Of a stretch of DNA of 64,000 bases, positions 23,436 to 36,073 are shown in pieces. Below the pieces are notes generated by a model that ran no database searches, was not told the origin of the DNA, and worked only from the letters and a program-made list of their open reading frames with translations. Within the stretch, counting starts at the first letter, position 1; each line of letters begins with the position of its first letter. A program made the translations under genes and the position numbers. The DNA comes from Ctenosaura bakeri (taxonomy: Eukaryota > Chordata > Lepidosauria > Squamata > Iguanidae): positions 186,001 through 250,000 of the forward strand of contig CAOLHI010002152.1 in assembly GCA_948474755.1 (NCBI GenBank), read 5' to 3'.

Positions 23436-23887
23436 TAAAACATACATAGAATCTGGTCGCTTATTTGGTATAAGTGTTCAGTTCCTCAGATGCAAATAGG
23501 GTGAAGTCCATGAAAGGTTATGCCAAATAAAACTTGCTAATCTTTAAGATTCCATAAGACTCTTTGTTGTTTTTTGCTGCAGCAAATTAGTAGGACCATT
23601 CAGTCTCAAACTTTTGGAAATCTGTTTGTTCTATTAATAACCCCTTCCTTGTTGCCTTTCTGAGCCATACATCCAACTGATGGTTGGCCAGTAACTGCTG
23701 GTTGTGCATACCTATTTCATACCATACATGGAGGCAGGCAAGTGACTGCCTATCTCAGAAGTCTACTTTCTATATTCCATTGGGAGTAGGATTATTTTGT
23801 CTGGGTATGGGAAAAGCTTCAGGCTTGCAGAATCTCCTTTTTTAAAAAATTGGAACCCCAAGAGCTACCAACCAGGGCTTTGGCAAA

Positions 23888-24140
23888 GGGCATTTGTTGT
23901 TGTGTGCCTTAAGTCATTTCTGCTTATAGTGACCCTAAGGCAAACCTATCATGGGGTTTTCTTGGAAAGATTTGTTTAGAAGAGAGTTTGCCTTTGCTTC
24001 CCTCTGAGACTGAGAGAGAGAATGACTTGCCTAAGGTCACTACCCATTAGGTTTCTGTGGCTGAACAGGGATTTGACTCTGGTCTCTGGAGTCATAGTCC
24101 AACACTCAAGCCACAAAACCCTGCTGGCTCTCATATATAG
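23888..24140 (-). mobile_element. tRNA-headed SINE, full length
   Basis: The common tail is at the left (GTGCCTTAAGTCATTTCTGC), the CORE-like centre is at 24000-24040, and the B-box (complement of CAGGGATTTGACTCTGGTCT) and A-box head are at 24066-24138. TTGTTGTTG at the left is the complement of the ACA-repeat 3' end. Confidence 0.88.
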
Positions 24141-25794
24141 AAGAATCAAATCTATCAGTGGCTTTGGATGCTGTCAATGATAGTATCCTGCTGAGGTATC
24201 TGTGATAGGACTTGGAAGTACTCTTTATGGGGGCTTCAGTCTTTCTTGGAGGGATGACTTCACAAGGCAGGGCTATTCAGTGCTGTTGCCATTAGCCGAT
24301 AGTGTTTTTCAGGCTTCAGGCTTCTAACAGGAGAACCGTGAGGTAGAGTTGACACAAAACTTCCCCTCCTGCAAAGCAATTTCAAAAAATAAAAATAAAA
24401 TAAATTCCTGTGACTAATTAGTATAATCTTCACAGTTCTTTCCACCCAATAGCAGTTACTGGCTCTCATTTGAGTAGGGCAGTGAATCACCTCCAGGTAT
24501 TCTCAAGACTTTAAAGGAACTATACAAAGTGCTAAACCTCTATGAATTGCTCATTGGAAACTCAGACTAAAATGCAGAACAGATTCACTGTTACTCTACT
24601 GACATAGAAACTATCAGCTGCCACTGCATCCACCAAATAGGAAGACTGGCAATTGCTGTGAGATTCTTGCCCCTTATTGAGTTCCCTCCTCACGCCAGCA
24701 TTTTCTTACACAAGGTTTTTTTAAAACACACACTTCAGAGTTTTCTATCTCTCTTTCTCTTGGATTTCCTTGGACTGGTTAATTTCTCTGAGGGAGCCAT
24801 TGCCCACACTCTGTTCAGCTGCAAAGGTATTGATAAAACCTAGGGTAATTTCCATCTTTCAGCTTTTTCTGCTCTAGCAGCTGTCACCAACAACCCTAGA
24901 AGATCTTCATGGAATAGGTATTCATGCCCCTCCTCCATGAAAATGGAAAGTAATAACAACCATTTCATGGAAAAACAAACCTGTCTGTAGCAAAGACCTG
25001 GATTATACAAAACAACTGCCTCTCTCCCTCTCTAAACTATAGCTGTTTTATAATTTATACTGATCCAACAGAATAAGTTATCATTAGCTTGATGGTATAA
25101 ACAGTTTTTGAAGCGAAAGACTAGGCTTTAGATGACATCTTTATTGATGTTAACAGAACTGATATACAAAACAAAATTTGCCAAAATGCATTTGAATGCC
25201 ACCCGATCATCTACATAGGGCTAAGAAATATGGTAAAACACAGTAATTGCATTGGATTTCCATTTACCAGTACATGCCCGTGTATTTACAGCATACTTTA
25301 TTGGAAAGTACGTGCCCACTGTGAAAGATGCCGTGCAAGGTAGTAAAATACCTCCATAAAAAACAAAACAAAACAAAAACAAACAAAAAACCCAACCCCC
25401 CCAACCTCTCCCTTTACCACTATGTGTTGCTGGCCATACTGCTGAGGTTTGCTTTGTTCAGAGAATCGGGAATTGTCCAAGGATAAAGCAATAAAGATTT
25501 CTGACCATGTTGTTTAAGTTGCAGAAGACATCTTATGATCTGCACAGTTGTCTTCATCTCTGTTCAGAAGCAAACCCCATTGAGCTCATTGATACGCGGA
25601 TGCTGAATTGCAGCCATAATCGATAATAAACTCTGCAAACATCTTTATTTATTATAAGTGTTTTTATCCTGTTCAGTTGAGAAGGTTCATAGCACGGTTT
25701 ACACAGGTCTGTAAAAACAATAATCCTTGACACAGTAAAATGTTTGATGTGATTTTTAAACAGCCTTTGTTAAAAAGTCTGGCAAGAATGACTA

Positions 25795-25925
25795 GTGGCA
25801 GAACTTGGAGTGTGTGGAGGAGGGGGCAGGGCTATGGCATGAGGGGCGTGGCCACTGTGCGCAGGGGCATGGCCAGGGCATGCAGAGGTGTGGCCAGAGT
25901 GTGCAAGGGCGTGGCTATGGACTGG
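25795..25925 (+). repeat. Degenerate GC-rich minisatellite
   Basis: About six imperfect units of 17-22 bp share GGGGCGTGGCC-like cores (GAGGGGCGTGGCCACTGTG, GGGGCATGGCCAGGGCATG and so on). Confidence 0.75.
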
Positions 25926-27052
25926 GATGTCCCAAAAACATTGCCCCCTGGGGCGAATCACCCCCATATCCCTATGCAACTGAGAATGATACTTTGTCCC
26001 ACTTGTTCCTGTCCTTCTTTCTTCTAGGGCAGTTGGTTTTGCTAATTGCCTCAGTGAGTGGAGATCATGTTGAATCCCAGCTAGCAAAGTGTCCAGTGGA
26101 GAAGGTAACAATGATAGTTTGGCTGATTTTTTTAGGCACTGAATCCAACCCCAGTGTCTATAGTTTGGAGTTAATTTTGAAAGCCAACCTGGCATATTAG
26201 AGCTGGCAAGGATAGTCAAATAAAAATATGACAGAACCTCTCTACCTTAGGAGTTCAGGAGAGGGAATTTCAGCAGTGGTAGCTGAAGCTAGGAACAGAT
26301 GACCCTTGGGCTTCCTTCCAAGTCTAAAAATCTTATGATTCCAGAACTGTGTTCAGCTGTGTTCTTCTGCTAGCAGAACAGATTCTGCTCATGGACTGAA
26401 TGTTGAATTCTCCCTCTTCCTGGAGCATTCTCATGCTGCCATCTACTCCAGAGGATTGAGGGCTGCAAAGGGGAGAAGGGAAAGGAATTTAAACCATGCA
26501 TGACAATGGATTTGAGTGCACAATTTCCAGGAATCTTTAGGGGAAAAGCTATGACAGTTGAGGTATGAAGACATAGATTTAATGATTGTACCGAAGGATC
26601 TGGAGGGTCTTTTCATAAGCTAAGACCTGTTTTGAAATTCCTCACCAGCTGCAGCTGATGGTACCATTATTTCTGGGTGATAAATTCACACTGTTTTTCA
26701 ACCCAAACAGGTGCCACTTCTGATATCATGGGAGCTATCCATGGTGCTGAACTCCATTCCCAAAATAGGTCCAGCATTTTGGTCAGTTCTTGTAAAATCC
26801 AACATGGATTCAATTCTGCAAGTAACAGCCACCAAGCATCTGATCCTCACTGCAGTGGCTACGAGAAGTAATGGGAAAATCTGAGAGTTTCACTTTCACT
26901 TACATTTGAATTTCTTAAACTTTATGTTTTTATATCTGTGATATGAAAAATTGGCAGATTTTTGGGAAATATCTTCAACAACAAATGGAAATACTTCATC
27001 TGTGCCAACTCAGTTTAATAGGTATAGTTATTCCTGCACAGAGAAGATTATA

Positions 27053-27232
27053 GGCCATTTCTGCACTAGCCAGTTATAGCATGATTATTCCACTTTCAAC
27101 ATCCTATGGAATCCTGGGGTTTACAGTTTTGGGAGGGGCCGGCTGGCCCCTCCTGAAACAGCAAACCCCAGGATTCCATAGGATGTTGAAAGTGGAATAA
27201 TCGCGCTATAAGAGTGTAGTGCGGAAATGGCC
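27053..27232. mobile_element. Near-palindromic MITE, copy 3 (180 bp)
   Basis: It is closely similar to the copy at 18859 and has the same length. Terminal GGCCATTTCTGCACTAG and its complement bracket it, with TA on both sides. A full 3-bp duplication is not evident (ATA left, TAT right), probably through mutation. Confidence 0.87.
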
Positions 27233-28139
27233 TATGTTATATACTTGTAGGGTTAAAGATGAGGAGCCTTGCAGAAAATAGAAGTGGCAATTCCAATTCT
27301 GCAGTAATATGACTGAATAAAAGGTATTGAAATCCAAACTCAAGAGATAAGCATTCAGTTCCTGAATGGATGTGTCTGTCAGATCCAGTTTTTATCACAT
27401 TTCAGTTTTTATTTTTTGATATTGCAAGTCCTTTTCAGTGTGAATATGAAGAAATCCAGGCATCCAAAACAAAAATCATACCTATTCCTAGCTGTGTGGA
27501 GAAACAGTCATGGCATGCCTTTACTGTGCACCTAATTTGACTGCCAGTTCCCCATAGACTAAGAGCTCCTTTTTGTTGTTCACAGTGGAGCAAATGCTCT
27601 TATGAGCTGGGTCTCAGTTTTTCCAGTATAATTCTTGAGAATCTAACTGTGGCAACAGAACTCATCCCACAAACATAAATGAAGTGTTAACTGTCAAAGT
27701 GAGGGTTTAGTTTTATTTGCAAATCACAGCTTCTACTAAAAATCCTTCGCTAGGTGGGTAATGGCAATAGCACATAACTTCTTTGCTGATTTTTTTTTGG
27801 GGGACACAAAATGCTAGACTAGATGAGCCCTGACTGAAACTTTGGTATTCCAAGAACCTGTTTATTTCTTGATTTAATGCGCCCTAGTGCAGCACATGCT
27901 GAGAATCTGCAGCACCTACACTGCAGGTACCACTAGGCAATATGTGTCCATGTGAAATGGGTTTTGCACACAATTGTTGTGGAATTTACAGAACAAAATG
28001 ACTAATAAAAATAATATAGCCACAATTTATATGCAGTTAACCAGCAGCCATGGATAATCTCATTAGCTTGTAATGCCAAAGTGTCTGACCACTTCTGGTC
28101 TTTCCAGCATAAGCTTTAGGGGACTATGAATGTATTAAA

Positions 28140-28265
28140 GGAGTCTTGGGCAACCTCTGCACATCCAGATGTTGTTGGGAAAATACCTCCCATGATTCCT
28201 CACCATTTGCTATACTGGTTAGGGATGCTGGGAGTTGCAGTCCAACAATATCTGGAAGGTTATGC
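28140..28265 (+). repeat. Palindromic dispersed repeat, best copy
   Basis: The left half has CATCCAGATGTTGTTGGGAA and the right half GGAGTTGCAGTCCAACAATA followed by TCTGGAAGG, roughly reverse complements around a centre near CACCATTTGCTATACTGG. The family has about eight decayed copies in this window. I cannot assign it to a named superfamily. Confidence 0.65.
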
Positions 28266-28998
28266 ATGCCTTCTTCCTGAGAAAAGTTCAAAACTCTCTC
28301 CTTAATCTTCTACTGATCTCTTTTTAAAAAAACTACATTTTGTATGCTGTTCTGTTCTTTATTTATCACAAATTTCCTTTATTACTGAGAAAAAAAGAAG
28401 TCAGCACAGAACAGATCAGCACAGATTTCAAGTGAACCAGAAGGGGGAGCTCATATGCTTGTTCTGAGCATTTCCATCAGAATAAACACTACCATTTCTA
28501 TCTTTTTTTTTTTTCTGAGACAGAGCCATTTAAAACTCAGAGCAAATTCACCCACCAGCTGATAGTAGTAATGTTTTTGTATGTTCCGTATCGATAATAA
28601 AGTAAATAATTGAGCATAATTCTTGCCCCTATGTGGAACTCAAAGAGAAGTAGTACATATATCAGAGGTAGGAAAAGCAGTGAAAAGCCCCCACTATGTC
28701 ATGTTTACATTAATACACTTTGAAAAGCCTCATGTTAATTACACTTACATTGAAAGGGGGCTGTTTATTTTAATTATGTTACTTCTAACTAGGTGTTTAA
28801 ATTTACACCACTTTACTACGCTAAAAACATAGCTGGAACAAGCATGAAAAATCCCATCTGTGATTTCAGTCCTTGCCCCTTTGGATCTCTGGTTTGATCT
28901 TGGGAAAGAAGAAAACAGCTCCAAGAATTCTGGAAAACTGTATTTCTCACTCAGTTGCTGGAAGAGAGTGAGATGTAAAGAAATGTGCATGTACATAC

Positions 28999-29022
28999 GG
29001 AGAGAGAGAGAGAGAGAGGGAG
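28999..29022 (+). repeat. (GA)n microsatellite
   Basis: A run of GA dinucleotides grading into GGGA words. Confidence 0.9.
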
Positions 29023-29213
29023 GGAGAAGACACAGGAAATAGATTTATCTTTGGAAGCATCTGGACTGAAAATTTTCTGGGATAAATAAAATATGTATGG
29101 ATTACCAAAATAAAAATCAGAAAGAATAGGAACCAATCTAGGACTGTTTTGAATCCCTCCACCTAGCTCCACTATATCTCCTTTTTTGGGGGGGAATGCT
29201 TTATTTGTGTACT

Positions 29214-29277
29214 CCCACATGGCAGGAGATTGGGCTAGTAGGCACTTGTGGTCTGTTCCAGCTCTACGATTCTATGG
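29214..29277 (+). mobile_element. CR1 LINE 3' terminal fragment
   Basis: It matches the last part of the CR1 at 48694-49386 (GGCAGGAGATTGGGCTAGTA, GGTCTGTTCCAGCTCTACG) and ends in a single ATTCTATGG unit of the 8-bp CR1 end motif. Confidence 0.8.
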
Positions 29278-30862
29278 TTTTCCTCTCACTTCTTGTCATC
29301 TTTCCCTCTGTTTTATGCTTATCTTGCAGGCTGCTTCCTCCCTGCACAAGCATACTTTATCTTCCCCTTGTTTCTCTTCCAAAATGGAGACTAGGAGTGA
29401 TTGCACATCACTTCCTGCTGCCATTATTGAGGGAAAACAGAGATAAAATAATGTATTTGAAAAGGGGTGGACTTTTATGATGGCCTTTTGTGGAGTGGGA
29501 TGGAGGGGGAGTTGTGTGTTTCTGTGCGTTTGAAGGATGAGATTTTTTTTTGGACAATTTTCACACCGTTTCATTCGGAGGATTTTGGGACACTGGTGAG
29601 GGACACTGGGAACTGTAAAGGGGCCTGGGGGGGCATTTTCTCCATCTCTATCTACTCATTCTTCCTCTTCTTGTCACTCTGTAACTTCCTTTCCATACGT
29701 CCATGCTCCACTGTGAAACAGCGCATGACAAACTTCTATATCTTGTCCTCTCTGTCTCCTCCCCACCTTCCCTCTTTCCTGCCTGTCACATCTACTGTTC
29801 ACCACGACAGTTGCTATCACCCACCACAGAAGGAAAACTCTGGAGAGAACAGCAGGCAAGATGGGAACAATGTAGCTAATGGAAATGCTAACCACCTTCC
29901 CATTTCTTAATCAGGAAAATGCCCCGCTCCCCCTTCCCTGCAATTGTAATAATTTTCATTTGGAAAATAGGTACTTTATATTCTGGTTAAAGTTTTTTTC
30001 TAAACATAAAAATGTCATTAATATAATTAGTATTAACACACCGGTTCCAATAACTCAACTTAAAAGCTTGTGAAATTCTGCTGAAATGGATTCTGAGGCT
30101 TTATTTTGTTTGAACATGCTAGACATGTCTCCTGTATCTGTATATGAATATCATGTATCCCAGGTCATCTTAGCCATCCTTACAGACTTGATCCTAAAAA
30201 TATCAGAAGTCTTGGTTGCTTAGTTGTTGGTAATCATTATTTCTGTTACCAACCAGAATGTTTAGATATTTGGGGGCATAAAATAATACATGCAATACAA
30301 TAAATTCATTTACAAACAACGATGTACTCACTTTGAAGTAAGTCCTATTGTGTTTAATAAGACTTATTCTCAGGAAATGTAAGTACAGTGTGTAAGAACA
30401 AGGCCATGCTCCAGCTTAAGACTTCCAGGCAAAGACAACTACAGGCCCTGAGCGAAAAGTCAGATCAGTTGCTTGTGATGTGATGGGGGCAGGCCTTGGT
30501 GATGTTACAATGGATGGGCCCTGGTAAGCTCATAAGCACAACACATTAAATAACAAAATCCAAAATCCACAAAGCACTGATACCCATAGTGGGGCAACTA
30601 AAAAGCACAAAATATATTATGCAAGCTTTTGAAGCTTCACTGGCTTCTTCCTCAGGCAAAGATGTTAAAAATCATCTCAAAGAAGAAAAGTGATGATGTT
30701 TTGTCTGCGATGTTCCTTTTGTTCTTAGTTAAGATGGTCTACAGCTGGGCTTTCCAAATGGTGTGTCACGGCATGTTAGTGTGTTGCCTGAAGTGTGTAG
30801 GTGTGTTGCCTTCCCTGGGCAAAAAAGACCCCCACACACACCTGAGCCTTTCCTGCTGCCTC

Positions 30863-31709
30863 TGTTACCCTGTGTTTTGGGGTGTCCCGGGAGGGGTGCC
30901 CAGATTGCCAAATAAAATATGAATTGGGGGAAAATTAGCTGGAGCACTCTTTTGGCTAACAAGAGGCAGGGTAACTTTGCAAGGATCTTTAAACCCAATG
31001 TCTACGGCTTCAGGTCAGGGAACAGGCACGCAGGTTTAAAAGTAACCAAAAATAACAGTTTTATTGAAACACAACAGAAAATAAATAACACACACACACA
31101 TTAGCTAACTGGAAAGCAGAATTGGGGAGCGTAAGGATGGTAATACGACACCTGGTCTCGTTGTCCTGGCGAAGGAGAGATGGGGTTCCAAAGAAGAAAG
31201 CTCAGCATGGCTGGCTGAGGGGAGTTCCTTTAGATGACCAGCAGCAAGGCGGGATGGCAGTCCAAAGTAGTCCGAAGACTGTTTGGAAATGTGGGGTTTT
31301 TATAGGGGAGTAGGTGCCTGCTGGCTATGGCAAGCCAGGTGAGAACAAAAGGAATTTTGGCGCTGGACAAAGGATTTGGAAAGGTCAAATTTAACATGAT
31401 GAGCTTAATGCTTGATGACAATAGTTTAAATGTCTTGTTTACCGGACTGGCTCTGCTGAGAGCCGCGCAGCTATTGTGAAGTTTGCAAGTGGAAGTTCCC
31501 TGAAGCTACGAGCGAAACTTGGGTTGCTGGCCTCAATAGAGTCTGGAATGTGAAACCATTAGTGGCTGCACTCATGTCCATGCTTGTCTGGAGAACCTCG
31601 CAAACACGTGGAGTGAGGTGACTGAAAAGTAGTCCAGCTAAGGCTGAATTGGATGATATCAAAGTGATATCTGGGGGTCCTCACCTACCGTGCCATACCG
31701 GAAGTTACA
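30863..31709 (-). mobile_element. Solo LTR of an endogenous retrovirus, copy 2 (847 bp)
   Basis: It starts TGTTACCCTGTGTTTTGG and ends GGAAGTTACA on the plus strand. It is collinear with the copy at 14212, including the TATA region (complement of GTTTTTATAGGG near 31296-31307) and an AATAAA signal (complement near 31061). The flanking 4-mers are CCTC (30859-30862) and CCAC (31710-31713), one mismatch. It is nested in the hAT element 30745-32897. Confidence 0.82.
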
Positions 31710-32780
31710 CCACCACTCTTACTGGGATCTTGGGGGCAGGGAATATTAGGAATGCCACTCTAGCACGCTCATGCCCATTCGTGGGAGAAGAGGGAAAAGA
31801 ATTTGCTTGCAACTCCATTCCCGCAAAGACAATTGGAGGGATCCAGGCAGTAACTGCAACCCTCTCCACTTCACCTCCCACTCCGGCTTGCTTGGCCCTC
31901 CTCCACCTTCCTCCAGCCCCAGGAAAGTTTGACTAAGTAGCTGCCAGCCCAGCTTAAGTGAGAAAGATGCAGCAGCACCAGAGGGAGGGTTGCTGGGAAA
32001 AGGAGCGAGTGAGTGCCTGGAAGTGCATGAGCCAGGAAGAGCACCAGAGAGCTCCAGCCAAAGGCTTTGGAGATCAAAGCGGCCACTGGCTGATTGGAGG
32101 CGGGACTGAAGAATTCTCTCTTGCAACACACTCCTGCCTCAGTACTCCCTCCCCTGGTGCCACCCACACGGCCCAGCTTTCTGGGGTGGCTACTGATTTT
32201 AACAGAACTTGCAGAATCTGAGCCCAGTAAGCCCCTGCATGGGATGAGAATGTGGGAGGGGATTTTTTAAAAAATTTTCTGCCTGTCAGTAACCCAGAAC
32301 TTAAACACATGGGCAAAATCACAATTGCAGAGGTCTCTGAGGTTTCATTGCTCTAGATGTTCAGACAGCACCAAGAACGATCTCTGCAAGACTTTCCCCC
32401 TGCCTCTCCAGTCCTTTGGGGATTTTGCAAAACGACTCCTCTCCCGTAACCTGACACTCCTCCTCCCCCATTCTCTCTCTCCATCTCTCACACCCTCCCT
32501 CTCTCTTTCATACAGTCTCCAAGGCACAAATGTGCTTTCAACAAGCATGCACACATACTTTATACAGTCTTCCCCCTGCACAAACACACAATCTCTTCCC
32601 GTTTCTGACATGCATTCCTCCTTTCATGAGCCCCCCTGCCACACGTACACACCTTCAACACACAGAAAACTTCTTGTTTCATTTCTCACACACACTTTCC
32701 TTGGTGAGGGTGACGGCAGTGGGCCAGGATTGTGGGCAAGGGGCTGCCTTTCCCCACCCTAGATACACCTCTGGGGATTG
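31710..32780. other. Interior of the long hAT element, C-rich, no gene recognised
   Basis: This sequence lies between the LTR and the hAT right arm. It has several open frames on both strands and a CT/CA-rich tract (32460-32700), but no frame resembles a transposase or host protein. Confidence 0.4.
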
Positions 32781-33250
32781 TGCATGTGTAATTGGTTAGT
32801 TTAACCTCTGGTTTGATAGTAAAACTGAACTATGGTGTCACGAAATGATGCATATCTAAAAAGTGTGTCACCAACATGAAAAGTTTGGAAAGCTCTGGTT
32901 TACAGAGACATCAGTGCAGACAGAAGCCACTCCTTTTTTGCTGCTAAGGGATCTGGACTTTTATTGGCTGTTGTTTACTTCCCTTGGTCCTCAGTCCCCA
33001 CATGGCCAAGAAGAGGAGCGGTCTGTACTTGCAGTTATATTCCTCTAGATCATTTTAGGCAAAGGGTATATGAAGGAGTTCTTCTTTGCAGGATAAAGTC
33101 TTCTCATAAGTAAAGATGAGCAATCTTGTCATGGGTATAATATCTGCATGTCTGTTTACAATGACATTCCACTGGGTCCTGATTGGAGTTCTGGGAGATC
33201 AGGTTTATAAACATCAGTCGTAGTGAGGGAAGGTTTTAGGACAAGGCTTC

Positions 33251-33335
33251 AGTAGGAGTACAGTAGGTCTCCCATATCCATAGGGTATACGTTCCCGGAC
33301 TTACCATGAGTAATGAAAAATGTGGATAGCACTGG
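33251..33335 (+). mobile_element. Possible Tc1/mariner-type MITE remnant
   Basis: The string TCCCATATCCATAGGGTATA followed by CGTTCCCGGACTTACC resembles the ends of a Tigger/mariner-like family. Only one end is visible. Confidence 0.3.
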
Positions 33336-33339
33336 TTTT

Positions 33340-34290
33340 TTTTCAGTTAAACATCAAGTATGCAGGTTAGAGAGGAGCCCCTGAAATTTGATAGAAATTT
33401 AAAATCTAAGAGAAAGAGCCTTGGTAACCATTCTTTGCAGTCCAAAGGCCATGCACAACTGATAAAAACATTAAAATGAATGACAATGTATGGTCAAGTC
33501 ATAGTGATCACATACCTGATGGGTAATTGTGGATTGTCCCAATGAATATCCAAAAGTATGAAATATAAACGTATCTCATAGCCGCATACATGAACAAGTG
33601 CATTATTTTAATATATTCAAGTACAGCAATCTGGGCTTATGCTTCCTTTCTTTACGTTTAAAATAATGTGTGCCAAATGTTTACTAATGCATGTGTGCTT
33701 TTCTGAACTTGATGAAAACTCTTATATCTTCTGTAACTTTGCCCACGTAGAAAATACAGGTGAAAAATATCCCTCAGTTAAAGTGTAAGTGGGAGAGACA
33801 AGTAAAATGATTTTGGAAAAAAGCAACAATTTTCTCATATTGCATAACAGTGGTAGTCGGACGCAGCAATAGTTGTGAACAGCAAATGTAACAGAAGAGT
33901 TAACTATGGAGGTATGCAATGTCTGCTTGGAGATATTATAGTTAAGACTAACAGAACAAAAGCAATGAGCCAAATTCTTGGAAGATCAGTGGATATTATT
34001 TATTGTGGCTCAGTCATATGTCACCTACTCAAGTCAATAATCTTTCTGAATAGATGAATATGGTCACTTGGATGCAAAATGTTGTTGCAGGAAACATTTT
34101 CCTTTGTGGTTATTCCAAATAGTATCAGGCACTGCTGGTGGCTTCATCTCAGTGGCATGTTCAGTCTATCCAAGATGCTGAATCTTTTGTTGAGGATAGT
34201 GTTCAGCGCTATGGATTGTGCCTTTAAGGTTAAGATTGATACTTGGAGTAGATCCATTGCCTGACTGACGTGGAAACCTCTAGCTGTCAC
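33340..34290. other. Intergenic stretch, nothing recognised
   Basis: No repeat family, exon or RNA gene was identified. The sequence is AT-rich and looks unique. Confidence 0.4.
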
Positions 34291-34294
34291 AGGG

Positions 34295-34415
34295 GTACCT
34301 GTGGTCCTCCAGATGTTCTTGAACTGAACTCCTATGATTTCCTATTGTTGGTTATGGTGACTAGGTTTGGTGGGAAATTCAGCCTAACAGCAACAGGAGG
34401 GCCACATATCCCCCA
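34295..34415. repeat. Palindromic dispersed repeat copy
   Basis: It opens GTGGTCCTCCAGATGTTCTT and closes with AGCAACAGGAGGGCCACAT, the two halves of the family described at 28140. Confidence 0.55.
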
Positions 34416-34419
34416 CTTC

Positions 34420-35570
34420 TGGCAACAATAGCCCTTTATTGGATGGACAGCCATTAGAATAGTCTACTTGCTCTTGTTCCAGAAGGAGCTGCTGGCTGAA
34501 TCTCTTTTAAGTATATAGCCTCCTATCAACAAGTTAGCGATTTACCATCTTGCAAAAGTAATCATGAAGTTTGTGAAATATCCTTTGGTCCAGGTGTGTT
34601 AGAAATGGAGATTTACTGCTGGCATTGACACTGGATGTTTATATTTGTCACTTTGGAAAAAGATTGCTTTAAGCCTTTTCTAACCAATAAGATATTTTTA
34701 TAGAAGAATACCTTTAGTACTGAATTTACATGAATCACAGAAAGAACCATAATGTTAATTCATGTTATCGTAATCTCTGACTGCTCTTTGTACAGTATTT
34801 TTTTCCGTTCCATAGCTCCAAAGCAATTGCACCACCTGCAGTGCTATGGGACATATGCACAAAAGTGCGTGCATGTACACACACAGATCTGAGGGCATTT
34901 AACCCTGATAACTTCTGTGAGAGCACAGGCATTCCTGTCAAAGAGCCACCAGATGGGCACAGAAGGATGTGCACAAAGCAAATATAATTAATAGTGGCAA
35001 AGGATAATTAAGTATTGCTCTTACTCATCTCTGAAAATATGCCATAGGACAATTAATACACGTAATACCCTTCCTTAGCCAGAGGTGCTAGCTGACACAG
35101 TTCTGTCTCATAAAACATCTGCACAATATATAATAGATTGGTCAATTATTTCAGATCTTCCTTTAGAGGTAAAGTAATTATAATCATAACATATAGCTAT
35201 CTGGCATATAATTAAATATGTTGTGTGTGGGTTTTTTTCATCGTGCCAAATAACTCAAGGTGACTTGAGTGGTACAATGATCGTGGCCTTGAGCCCTGAT
35301 AGAATTGTCTGTGGGTGTTCTGTTGATGCTCCCTTTTTAATCAGTGAAAGGGGTGAGCCTGGCCACACATACAAAGGCACTGTGGCCGCCTGGTAATAAA
35401 CAAGGAAAACATTCTGGGAATGACTTTCTGTTTCTACTTGCTACAGACTTAGGAGAGGGTAGGGATGGTTTCTGTACTAGTGTGCTCCATCTCTTTAAAA
35501 CAAACAAACAAACAAGCAATCAAATTAAAGAGAAGAATTACTGGTAGACTGCCAAGACACCTTTGTCTGT
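34420..35570. other. Intergenic stretch, mostly unique-looking
   Basis: It contains a short (AAAC)n run near 35498-35515 and no other recognised feature. Confidence 0.4.
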
Positions 35571-35769
35571 CTTGTGCAAGCAGGAGTAGGAATAATGCAG
35601 CCTTGTTGTTCTACTGCCTTGGGGAGTTGTAGTTCAACAACATCCAGAAGTCTGCCTGAGTCCAGCTGTGAGAGTCCAGGGGCCATTTTTTGCCTTCCTC
35701 TGAAATCTATGGGATCTCCTGTCTCCTCTCCAGAAAAATGTTAAGTTCCGGAAATGGCAAACTGTGTCT

Positions 35770-36030
35770 CCAGAAGCGTGCTCCATCCTCCATATGACAT
35801 TTCTTCTAACATTTAAACATGGCACATCTTAACTTTCTCTTCCCCAGGCTAAAAATACCCAGCTCCCTAAGCTGGTCTTCACAGGGCATGGTTTCTAGGC
35901 CTTCTATCATTTTGGTTGTCCTCGTCTGGACACTTTGCAACTTGTCAACATCCTTCCTGAACTGTGGTGCCCAGACCTGGACACAATATTCCAGGTGAGG
36001 TCTGACCAAAGCAGAACAGAGTGGCATGTG
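35770..36030 (-). mobile_element. CR1 LINE reverse-transcriptase fragment
   Basis: The minus strand encodes the CR1 RT C-terminal signature [19 protein letters not shown], followed by the equivalent of the RLRELG..SL segment, ending near KLRCAMFKC. The frame is open for 73 codons but truncated at both ends. It aligns with the CR1 at 48694. Confidence 0.88.
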
Positions 36031-36073
36031 TAGAGCTCACTGCAGAGAACATGGTTTGAGAGGGAGCAACTTA

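Larger units (their letters stand above)
30745..32897 (+). mobile_element. hAT non-autonomous element carrying a nested solo LTR
   Basis: The left end (CTGGGCTTTCCAAATGGTGT) and right end (CATGAAAAGTTTGGAAAGCT, then CTG) match the two ends of the 305-bp element at 50018-50322. The 8-bp flanks GTCTACAG (30737-30744) and GTTTACAG (32898-32905) differ at one base, as expected of an old hAT target duplication. Between the ends lie the solo LTR (30863-31709) and about 1.0 kb of other sequence (31710-32780) absent from the short relative. That segment may be the longer parental interior. No transposase frame was recognised. Confidence 0.78.

Noticed and set aside
25770..26219. 149-codon minus-strand frame rich in HSGHAPA-like repeats
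   Set aside because: The repeats come from the GC-rich minisatellite at 25795-25925.
29467..29910. 147-codon open frame
   Set aside because: The composition is low-complexity, there is no family resemblance, and no splice-site pair supports it.
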